Shown in pieces: positions 54,269 through 64,000 of a stretch of DNA of 64,000 nt. The DNA is from Lichina pygmaea (lineage: Eukaryota > Ascomycota > Lichinomycetes > Lichinales > Lichinaceae), in the NCBI GenBank assembly GCA_963422465.1, contig OY730172.1, positions 496,001-560,000 on the forward strand, read 5' to 3'. The notes under the pieces are model-generated. The model searched no databases, had not been told where the DNA came from, and worked only from the letters and a program-made list of their open reading frames with translations. The number at the start of each line of letters is the position of its first letter. Positions within the stretch are counted from its first letter, which is position 1. The position numbers were made by a program, and so were the translations under genes.

Positions 54269-56295
54269 ATGGCAGACGCTCTCAAGGCCGAAGGCAACAA
54301 AGCCTTTGCCGACAAGAAGTTCGACGACGCCGCGTATGGATGACACTGACGACCTTCAAGCCCTGCTGTAGAGAGCACCTACTAACATCCTACAGGGCAA
54401 AGTTCTCAGAGGCCATCAACATCGAACCCTCCAACCACGTGCTGTACTCGAATCGATCCGGAGCGTACGCATCCCTCAAGGACTTTTCAAAGGCGCTGGA
54501 AGACGCGAACAAGGTCACCGAACTCAAGCCCGATTGGGCAAAAGGCTGGAACCGAAAAGGCGCCGCCCTGCACGGCGAGGGAGACCTCAGTGAGTAAATC
54601 AGATGGGCTGAGATCAACCCTCGCGCTCGTCGCATCCGGCTGACCACGTCTGCAGTCGAGGCCTTGGAAGCATACGAGAAGGCGGTCCAGCTTGAACCTT
54701 CCAACGCTCAAGCCAGGGCGGGCCTAGACGCGGTCAAGCGAGCCATTGACGCCGATGGCGGAGGATCTGGAGCAGGAAACCCCATGGCCGGACTGGGCAA
54801 CATGTTCAACGACCCGCAGATGATCGCGAAACTCGCCAGGAATCCCAAGACCAGCCACTTGCTCGCCGACCCCCAGTTCATGGCCAAGCTACAACGTCTG
54901 AGACAGAATCCGGACAGCATCGGCGAAGAGATGGCGGATCCTCGGTTTCTGCAGGTCATGGGGGTACTTCTCGGTGTCGACATGCAGTTCGGAGCGCCGG
55001 GCGAGGGGGGCACCGAACCAAAGTCACCTCAAGAAGACACACCAATGTCCGATACAGGCCCCTCTTCCTCCAGAAGCGGCGAGCCACCGAAAGCGCGGGA
55101 GCCCGAGCCCGAGCCCGAACCGGAGCCCGAAGACGAAGAGGCCGTTGCCAAAGCCAAGGCCAAGGCGGAGGCAGAGGCTGAGAAGAAGCTTGGCAACGAG
55201 CTATACAAGAAACGTGAATTCGACGCTGCGGTCGAGCACTACAACAAGGCGTGGGAGCTGCACAAGGATATCACGTACCTCACCAACCTTGGAGCGGCCA
55301 AGTTCGAGAAGGGCGACCCCGACGGTGCCATTGAGGCCTGTCAGAAGGCGATCGAAGAGGGTCGAGAGATGCTTGCCGACTTTAAGCTCATCGCCAAGTA
55401 TGTTGTTTGCTCCTCTTTCTTCTTGTTTGAACAGATTGCTGACAAGGTTGCGGCGCCTGCAGAGCGTTTGGCCGGATCGGGGCCGCATACGAAAAGAAGG
55501 GCGACCTTGCGAGGGCGATCGACAACTATCACCGATCCCTCACCGAACACCGCACCCCCGACGTCTTGACCAAGCTTCGAGCGGCCGAGAAGGCCAAGGT
55601 CGTGCAGGAGAAGCAAGGGTACATTGACCCGGCCAAGGCCGAGGAGGCGCGCGAGCTCGGCAACAAGAGGTTCAAGGAGGCCGACTGGCCCGGCGCGGTC
55701 GAGGCGTACACGGAGACGACCAAGCGCGCGCCAGAAGACCCACGGGGCTACACCAACCGAGCTGCTGCCTTCATCAAGCTCATGAGCTTCCCAAGCGCGG
55801 TGCAGGACTGCGACGAGGCCATCAGGCAGGACCCCAACTTCATCAAGGCCTACATCCGCAAAGCGCAGGCGTACTTCGCCATGCGCGAGTACAGCAAGTG
55901 CCTCGACATCTGCACCGAGGCGCTCGAGCACGACGCCGCGGGCCAGCACACGCGCGAGATCGAGCAGCAACAGCAGAAGGCGCTGCAGACCATGTACAGC
56001 TCTCGCGAGGGCGAGACGGAGGAGCAGACGATGGAGCGGATCCAGAAGGATCCCGAGGTGAGCCTCTGTCGTCCGAGCCGCCCCAATATTCCCTTTCCCG
56101 AACGGGGCGTCGTCGCGCTAACCGGAAGGGAACGACCAGATCGTCGGCATCCTGCAGGACCCGGTCATGCAGAGCATCCTGCAGCAAGCGAAGAACGACC
56201 CGGCCGCGCTGCACGACCACATGAAGAACGCCACGATCCGGTCGCGTGTCCAGAAGCTCATCGCCGCAGGCGTCATTCGCTTGGGCGGCCGTTAG
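54269..56295 (+). CDS. STI1: Hsp70-Hsp90 organising co-chaperone Sti1/HOP
   Basis: A cytosolic adaptor that holds Hsp70 and Hsp90 together through TPR domains and passes clients between them. Five exons are predicted: 54269-54333, 54396-54589, 54656-55397, 55463-56057 and 56140-56295, giving 583 residues. TPR1 is at about 2-105 ([40 protein letters not shown]). The first DP/STI1 domain is at about 128-195 ([20 protein letters not shown]). An acidic Glu-Pro repeat linker follows ([14 protein letters not shown]). TPR2A begins [23 protein letters not shown]2B begins [20 protein letters not shown] with NRAAAFIKL, and DP2 closes the protein ([18 protein letters not shown]). Asn/Lys carboxylate-clamp positions look intact. 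All introns are 62-82 nt with clear borders. The family is usually heat-inducible. Confidence 0.95.
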
Positions 56296-58649
56296 AACTT
56301 CTGCCATGGGGATTCACCTTCTCTCGGCCGGGACGCGACGACGGCCCTCTCCTTCCTCCTCCTCCACCTCCACCATTCCGTCTTCCCTCTCCTCGATCCT
56401 TCTTCTGGTTCTTCTCTTCTCTCTTCCCCCCCACCGCCTCCTCCTCTCGGGTCGCCTCCACCGACCTGGTCTTCCAATGTGACGCAGGCTCTCCTTGTCA
56501 ATCAAGCTGTCTCGGCTCTCAAGCGATCATGCGTTTCTACCTCTTCATCTCGCTCGCTCGCTCGCTGGCGCTCTCGTATAGGATGTTTCGACTTCTCATG
56601 CTGCTACGCTTCTGCCTTGCCTCGGCGCATTTCGGGACTTGTTTCGCGGTGGCGCATGGCAACGTGGGCCCCTTTTCATCTCGCCGTTTCCGTCGTATCC
56701 ACCGATAGCGCTTCCTGGAACAGGCCCGTACCACCACAGAAGCGACGCCGTAGACGTGAACCAGTCAAGCCAGGCGGATCGGGAGATCTGGTTCCAGCCT
56801 CGCCGTCGCCGTACAACCAAGCAGATGCAACAGAGGGCTCTCTATCGCTACTGACGTACGTATCGTACAACAACCATCACCACCACCGCCATCAAAGCCA
56901 CCTTGTAGCGAAGGCTTCTCCGCCCTCTCACCGCCCCAATTCATCATGAGGAGTTAATCGCGCAGTGTCAGAGAGGGCGACGACGACGGCGATGGAGGGA
57001 TGAGGGCACGTCGGCTCCACCCCTTTATATGTTTCGTCATGCTGTACGTAACGTACGTACGTACGTAACGTACTGTACATACGTACTTACGTACTTCCAT
57101 ACGAGCGCTCGAAACAAAATACGACTCCACTATTGCGAGACTTTGCTCAAGGGTGAGGCCTACACCACATCTCGCGACGGAAGTAGAACTCAAGCTCCTC
57201 ATGAAGGATCAATATTGGTCCTTATGCGATACTAGCTCTGATCAATACTTGTTGAAAACTTCTAGCGTCGTAAGTTCTGAGAGCGTCTCTGTGGTCAGTC
57301 AAAAGGGCCGAGACACAGATTCCAACATCTCGGCGGCAGCTGGTCTCGAAAATTACGTCTACGCAGAATCTCTCCGGATGGCCTCCCGATCTCGAGTTGG
57401 CTTTCTTGCTGCGCTTGACCCGATTAGTGATACGTAAGTACGTATGTAGAATGTCGCGACACAAGTCCGAGTACTCCAGTACATGTTCTCTGCTCTCATC
57501 TTCATAAGTAATGCGACGAGATCAAAGATAGATATGAACAGTAGAAGCGATCTTGTATTGAATCTCCGGAGCTTCTCGAGGTATTCTTGGCACGGAGGCG
57601 TCCGCAGACTTGTGTCATGCCCCTGTAGCTCTGAAACTCCACCCAAGCTCCATCGCGGTTGGCTGTTGAAGTCCTTGCCGCGGGCCAATAACCCCGAGAC
57701 AACTATTGACACCTGCCAGAAAATATTCCCGCTTGAAAAGCTTGCGCTCTGATTGGAGATTGCAAAACAGTGCCAGAAGTGATGAGACTGCCCTGAATTG
57801 GCTCCCCCATCACTGTTACCTTCACCCTCACCTTCACTTCAAGTCTCACTGTCACCCATCGTCGTTCACTCTCCTGTCAGGACCGTCAGCCTCCGTATCG
57901 GCGCACAAAGACGGACCAGACCAGCAGCCCAGCTGTCTCCGTACCGAATTCATTCACGGGCTAGACCCACTTTACCACGACGGAGCCAATACGTACTGCA
58001 CCCTGCACGATCATCTTGCAGCAAGCCAATCAGCCACATACGGTAATCACGGCAATTTTCTGGAAACGACAAGCGACGCGTAGTAGGTGTCGACATTTCA
58101 TTCCCCGCTTGAAGAGACCCGTCGGACAAGTCAACGGCAGCATGCTGTCCCCCGGGTTCCGATGAAGTGACAAACGAACAGAGTCACAGGGATAGCTACC
58201 GAGCTCTGGCCAGTGGACATGAATACTGAGACAAGAGGCAGAAGACGGAGATATAGGTTCACTACCACTACCATGTCAAGTTGGCGGTAGTGTCGATCGG
58301 AAGCTGCCACCGTCCAGGACTCGTACGTCAACAACGACGGAGTCTGGTCTCCGTACGGTCAGGTCAGCCGCTCCTGCCCAGGCGAGCTCAGAAAAGGCCG
58401 TTCCAGACTTTGGTGCAGTACCCTGGACAGACTGATGGGATGTCGTAGCGGTGGCGACATGTGACCGGTAGCTGACAGGACTTTTAGAACCCTCACTCTA
58501 CCTGCAGACGAGCAGGATCACCGGGTCGACGCCGACCTCGCCACAAGTGTCCATTCTCGATCCCGGCCCAGCTGGCACGTTCCTTCGTTCACACGTACAC
58601 TTAGCAGCTCGTCGTTGGCGGTGGGGCTCGCCTCGGGGCGCTTTCCACG
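56296..58649. other. Intergenic region between STI1 and tricalbin
   Basis: About 2.35 kb without a supportable gene. The first 400 bp are C/T-rich (STI1 3' UTR). A large TACGTACGTACGTAACGTAC cluster lies at about 57042-57098. Positions 57100-58100 are AT-richer with scattered broken frames that match no family I know. The tricalbin promoter lies at the right edge. Confidence 0.5.
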
Positions 58650-61600
58650 ATGTCGCATGCGGGCGAGTGGAGGCAGCAGGCCTCGATCGAAGCTGCTCGC
58701 GACGATCGCAGCTTCGTCACGGCCAGCGAGGCCGAGAGCAAGATCGTCGAGGAGGCCCGGAGAGCGGGTGACCAGGCCTTTCAGTTCGACCCGAACGCGT
58801 CCCCCGCCGCAAAAGCGGCCCAGGCAGGAGCGGTAAGGCCGTTCGGCGCTCTGGCCGTGCCAGAGAGGGACTCCGGCCATGGACGAGGTCTGGGCTGACT
58901 CTGGCTGGAATCTAATCTAGCGCGTTCCGGCCAACTTCCACCACCACCGGAAACCAAAGGCCTCGGGCGTCGTGACAGACTTGGTGGGTTGGACCGTTCA
59001 GCTGAACCGGGCTCGGAGTGATCGTTAGACGCTGACCTTTGGGTGCTCGGCACGGTCAGGATACCTCGGGTGCAAAGCCGCAGTACGATCTGCCATCGGT
59101 CGACGAAGCCGCCGCTCTCGCCGACCCACCTGCGGCCGTTCCGAATGGCGATGCGCAGACAACAAAGGGCCAGCTGCCCGCCGACGAGAACGCGAGGTTG
59201 GTCGAGCAGAGCGGATGGGCCCCGAGGTTTGGGTCCGGAACGGACGCCGACGCTCAGGGCTCGACCTTGATGGACCATCAGACCTGGCTGGAAGGCAAGC
59301 TCGACGACAAGTTCTTTGGCGGTAAGAGACGACGGAGACCCTTCGCTCCCCTTGTGCGCCCCTCTTCTCCTACGGCAAACCCTTCTTCCTGTTCGATCCA
59401 GAAACCCCGGGGTCCCTGCGCTGATGTCGTTGCTGCCCCTAGACTGGTATCATAACGCGGCCGTCATCGTCTTCGCGTGCCTGTTCTCGTGGCTCGTCGC
59501 CGTCCTCGGCGGAGGACTTGGCTGGGTTTTCATCATCATGGCCTTCTGTTCGACCTACTACCGTACCTCGATCCGGCGGGTGCGGCGCAACTTCCGCGAT
59601 GACATCGAGCGCGAGCTAGCCAAGACCAAGTTAGAAACCGACGTCGAGAGTCTCGAATGGATCAACAGTTTCCTGGTCAAGTTCTGGCCCATCTACCAAC
59701 CGGTGCTCTCGCAGACCGTCATCAGCTCGGTCGACCAGGTCCTCAGCGTGTCGACCCCTGCATTCCTGGACAGCCTGCGGCTGAAGACATTCACTCTGGG
59801 CTCCAAGCCTCCACGTCTGGAACATGTCAAGACGTACCCGAAAGCCGAAGATGACGTCGTCCTCATGGACTGGAAGTTCAGCTTCACGCCTACCGACGTG
59901 GAAGATCTCACGGCCCGTCAGCTCAAGAATAAAATCAACCCGTACGTCAGGTTTACTTTTTCGTTGTTGTTTTTTTTTTTTGGGCTGGGCGCGGCGTGCG
60001 AGAGACCATCGACAGACTCGAACGTGCCCTTGCTGACGGTTTCGGTTGCAGGAAGGTGGTGTTGGAAGTCCGTATCGGCAAGGCTATGGTGAGCAAGGGT
60101 CTGGACGTGATCGTCGAGGACATGGCCTTCTCGGGCCTCATCCGGCTCAAGTTCAAGCTGCAGATTCCGTTCCCGCACGTGGAACGGATCGAGTTCTGCT
60201 TCCTCGAAGACCCCATTGTCGACTACGTGTGCAAGCCCCTGGGCGGTGATCTGCTCGGCTTCGACGTCAACATCGTCCCGGGGCTGCAGTCCTTCATCCA
60301 GGACCAGATCCACGCGAACCTGCGACCCATCATGTACGCGCCGAACGTCTTCCCGATCGAGGTGGCCAAGATGCTGTCCGGGGACGCCGTCGACCGAGCC
60401 ATCGGCGTGCTCGCCATCACGCTTCACGGCGCGCAGGGGCTCAAAAACCCCGACAAGTTCTCGGGCACGCCCGATCCGTACGTGACCGTCTCGCTGAACA
60501 ACCGAGAATCCCTCGGCCAGACGAAGACGGTGCACGAGAACGCCAACCCCCGGTGGAACGAGACCAAGTACGTCATCCTGACGTCGCTGTACGACACCTT
60601 GACCCTGCAAGTCTACGACTTGAACGAGTACCGCAAGGACAAGCTGCTGGGGACCGCGAGCTTCGCGCTCGAGAAGCTCCAGCAGGACCCCGAACACGAA
60701 AACCTGCAGGTCGAGGTGATGGTCGGGGGCAAGGCCCGTGGCATACTGCAAGCCGACGTTCGCTTCTTCCCCGTGCTCACCGGCCAGACGTTGGAGGACG
60801 GCACCGAGGAGCCCGCTCCCGAGTCCAACACGGGCATCGCTCGCTTCACGGTCGAACAGGCCAAAGAGCTCGACGGCAGCAAGGGCTTGATCGGACAGCT
60901 CAACCCCTACGCCGTGCTACTGCTGAACGGTACCGCGGTGCACACGACGAAGAAGCTCAAGCGGACCAAGAACCCCATCTGGCCGAACCCGTCCAAGGAG
61001 CTTCTCATCACCGACCGCAAGACGGCGAAGCTCGGCGTCGTCATCAAGGACGATCGGGACCTGACCACCGACCCCGACCTGGGCTCGTACCAGGTGAGGC
61101 TCGACACGCTGACGACGTTTCTGTCCAAGGGCCAGGAATGGTTTCACCTCGCCAACGCCAAGACCGGCCGGATCCATCTGGACCTTCAGTGGAAGCCCGT
61201 CGGGTTGAAAGGTGCCGCCGGTGGCTCCGGAGGCTACGTCACGCCCATCGGGGTCATGAGGATCCACTTCATCAGCGCAGAGAGCCTACGCAACCTGGAG
61301 ACCCTCGGCAAGTCGGACTCGTACGTCAGGGTCCTTCAATCCGGGGTCGAGAAGGCCCGGACGGTGACGTTCAAGAACAACCTCGATCCGACCTGGGACG
61401 AGGTCCACTACATCCCGATGCACTCGGAGCGCGAGCGACTCACGCTCGAGGTCATGGACGAGGAGAGCATCGGCAAGGATCGCAGCCTCGGTCACGTCGA
61501 GATCGGGGCAGCGCAGTACGTCCGGAAGAGCGAGAACGGCGAGTACATCGAGCACAGCGAGCGTCGTGTGGTCTCGGAGGGTCTACACCTAGCCGGGAAA

Positions 61601-63757
61601 AGCTCGCCCAAGGGCACTCTAAACTACACCGTTTCCTTTTATCCGTGTCTCGACGTCGCGGATCCCGAAGACGAGGAGGAAACGAAAGGAGAGCAACAAC
61701 AGCATCAAGAAGCGTCGGAGGCGACCGCGGCCGCGGCGGACGAGCCCGAGTCGGTGACCGCGCGGGTTCTCGAGGACGGGGAGACGGACCGCGCCGAATC
61801 GCTTCGACAGAAGCCGTTGCCTAAGTTGCGACTTCGACCGGAAGACCTTGTCGACTACGGTAGGAATGCCTTGTTCATCCGGCTCTGGGTGTTGTTGCCG
61901 TCGTCGTGAAAGGCGCGCGATGCTGATGCGACATCTCGACAGAATCGGGCCTCATCGTGTTCAAGTTGATCGAGGGTGACTTCAGCCGATGGAACGCCCA
62001 TCTGGAGGTTCTCATCGACGACATGCGTTTCCCGTCGTACGTCTCTTCGAGGATCAAGGCTAGACATGCGCACTTTGAGGAGAGTAAGTGCAAGGCTCGC
62101 CGTAGCGGAATCGCCGCATGGGCCGTGCTGACCAGTCTCCAGCCGGCGACACCTTTGTCCGCGAGATTGACGTCTCCCGCATCACGCTGCGTCTCACGAC
62201 CAATCCGGACAACAGGTCGGACGAAAAGGATGAACACGTCATCGCGAAGCTTACCGGCGATACGCTAGGCACCCTGAAGCAATGTCTGGTGAGGAACATG
62301 ACCTCGGCATGTCTTTTGTGTATCTTGATCGGGCCGCTTACGCTGCAAACCGTTAGAACACGCCCACCGTCTTGACGATCAAAGACCCCGAGGAAGGCGT
62401 GCACCAAGTCAAGGTCAGCATGAGATATCTACCGGTGAAGATGAAACTGGACCCCAAAGAGAGCATCAACAACATGGGGCTCGTGCGTATCGACGTGCTG
62501 GATGCAGCCGACCTTCCGTCGGCCGACAGGAACGGATTCAGCGATCCGTACTGCAAGTTCATCCTGAACGGAAAGGAAGTCTTCAAGACCTCGGAGCAGA
62601 AAAAGACGCTAAATCCAGTCTGGAGGCAGTACTTCGAGGTGGCGATCCCGTCGCGGGTCGAGGCCGACTTCAAGGTGATCGTGTACGACTGGGATGCTCT
62701 GGGGAACGATGACCTGCTCGGCAGCGCTGGCATCGACCTGAGCCTGATGGAGCCGACACGGCCGCGAGAGTACAAGCTGCCCCTGGATGGCAAGTCGGGC
62801 GTCGTGCGCATCAGGGCGCTCTTCCGACCGGACTACGTGACCCGATCGCGGCAAGGATCGACAACGTTCTCAGGCAGCCTCGCGCCGTCGAAGGCCATGA
62901 CCGGACTGGTCAACGCACCCATGAAAGGCGCAAGCATGGTCACGGGCGGTGTGACCAAGGGAGCATCCTTCTTCCGGTCCAAGAAGGACAAGGAGAAGGA
63001 CCCCAAGACGGCGGAAGCGGCGTCGGCGGCATCGGCGGCGTCGGCGCTGGCTGCCAGCCTCAACGCCAAGCGTTACACTACGGCACCCACGAACAACCCG
63101 CCCGCGATGTTGGACGGTGACATGTCATCGTCGTCGCCCGCCGCGAAGAGTTCGCCAGCGCCTCAAGCGTCGCAGGCGTCGTCTTCGGAGCCCAAGACGC
63201 CAACCTCGTCGGCCCCTCACGCGCGATCGACGAGCTTCGGGGGCAAGTCGATCGCCAGCGTGACCGGCGGCAGGCCCGGCGCTCCCGACATGGGCACGGC
63301 GAGCTTCACGATCATCTCGGCGTCGGGCTACCCTGCCGAGGCCAAGGTGCGGGTGCAGGTCAAGCAGCTGACGACCAAGGGCGGCAAGGACGTGCACAAG
63401 ACCAAGTCGATCCAATCGTCGTCGGGGACGGCGCAGTACGAGCACGAGACGTTCCGGGTGCACTGCACGCCGGACACGCAGTTTCAGATCGTCGTGACCA
63501 ACCACGGGTCGTTCCGGAACGTGGCCCTCGGCGAGGCCATGTTCTTCGTCGACGACTCGAGTCCGGCGGGTGGCGGCGGTGGCGAAAAGACGGTGCGAGT
63601 GGGCAGCGGCACGGTGGTGCTGCGATCGAGCTTCACCGCCAGCGGCGACTCTCCGGGCGGAAGGGAGAGTTCGAACAACAGCGTCGGCAGCAGCGGTCGC
63701 AGCAGCAATCCGTTCCGCTCTAGCATGCTCAATCGCAGCCCCGGTGTGCATGCATAG
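58650..63757 (+). CDS. Tricalbin (SMP and C2-domain ER-plasma membrane tether)
   Basis: A lipid-transfer tether of ER-plasma membrane contact sites (extended-synaptotagmin family). Eight exons are predicted: 58650-58832, 58921-58983, 59060-59321, 59443-59941, 60052-61859, 61943-62083, 62143-62288 and 62357-63757, giving about 1500 residues. A hydrophobic hairpin lies at about 175-204 (AAVIVFACLFSWLVAVLGGG). The SMP lipid-binding domain spans about 230-445 (LEWINSFLVKFWPIYQPVLS, PPRLEHVKTYPK). C2 domains follow at about 450-560 (GVLAITLHGAQGL, DPYVTVSLNN), 598-720, 736-850 and 1074-1180 (GLVRIDVLDAADL, DPYCKF). A fifth, more divergent C2-like segment lies at about 1348-1450. Asp residues of the calcium-binding loops are visible in the first and fourth (TPDPY, FSDPY). 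The C-terminal region between the last two is Ser/Ala-rich. Wording is closest to yeast Tcb3-type proteins, so I leave the paralogue number open. Confidence 0.94.
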
Positions 63758-64000
63758 GAGGGCTTGAATGCAACTACTCATGGGTGGGGGTGGTTAATGG
63801 GAATGGAAATAGAAATGGGAATGAACGGTGGTTGTCATTCATCCTTGTTTTGGCCCGTCCCTGGCTGTCTTCTTCTTCTAGCTGCCCGTCGGTCTACGGG
63901 GGTACAGTAGCTTCCCTTCTATAACCCCGCCGACTGGGCTTCTCTATCTCCCTCTGTCTTTACCCATCAATCTGCCTCTCCATCTGTTCATCTCACCCAT
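63758..64000. other. 3' flank of tricalbin to window end
   Basis: A GGGAATGGAAATAGAAATGGG purine stretch and a C/T-rich tract, probably 3' UTR. No gene is visible. Confidence 0.4.

Overview
This window is a piece of a filamentous ascomycete genome (Pezizomycotina; the protein families look Sordariomycete-like, but I cannot name the species). The evidence is spliced genes with mostly short introns (about 50-125 nt) carrying GT...AG borders and CTNAC-type branch sites, GC-rich codon use, a Zn(II)2Cys6 regulator, a secreted LPMO-like protein and fungal LINE and Tc1/mariner relics. I rebuilt exon structures by eye, joining frames where the protein family demands it. Every splice site is therefore a prediction, and no alignment or transcript could be run.

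Layout. 1-1.6 kb: decayed Tc1/mariner transposase. 1.6-5.6 kb (+): HMG-CoA reductase. 8.5-10.0 kb (+): secreted LPMO-like protein with a long Ser/Ala/Pro tail and a TATA box. 10.1-17.8 kb: a gene-free block built from several families of diverged tandem repeats. 17.8-18.8 kb (-): exosome subunit Rrp41/Ski6, head to head with an ERCC6L2/Rad26-like SNF2 translocase (+, to 22.5 kb). 22.9-25.7 kb (+): Zn2Cys6 transcription factor with an apparent frameshift. 26.5-28.4 kb (-): CPD photolyase. 28.9-29.6 kb: a 710-bp non-autonomous transposon with 175-bp inverted repeats. 30.2-35.7 kb (+): IQGAP.

36.9-37.4 kb: decayed LINE tail. 38.0-39.1 kb (-): Ssu72 phosphatase. 41.0-42.7 kb (+): Nbp2-like SH3 protein. 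45.7-47.5 kb (-): Ent3-type ENTH adaptor. 48.5-49.4 kb (+): cyclophilin with tandem starts predicting mitochondrial and cytosolic forms. 51.5-52.0 kb: a fresh-looking 5'-truncated LINE with poly(A) and a 13-bp target-site duplication. 52.5-53.8 kb (-): RNA polymerase III subunit Rpc34. 54.3-56.3 kb (+): Sti1/HOP co-chaperone. 58.7-63.8 kb (+): tricalbin (SMP plus C2 domains).

The genes are mostly housekeeping and do not form a pathway or a biosynthetic cluster. Two are repair-linked (photolyase, ERCC6L2-like), three act on RNA synthesis or decay (Rrp41, Ssu72, Rpc34), and several serve membranes and the cytoskeleton (HMG-CoA reductase, tricalbin, Ent3, IQGAP). I did not find a convincing new multi-gene system. 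The most noteworthy material is the mobile-element record (one LINE insertion with intact hallmarks, one long-TIR element, two decayed copies), the tandem-repeat block at 10-17.8 kb, the frameshifted regulator and the dual-start cyclophilin.
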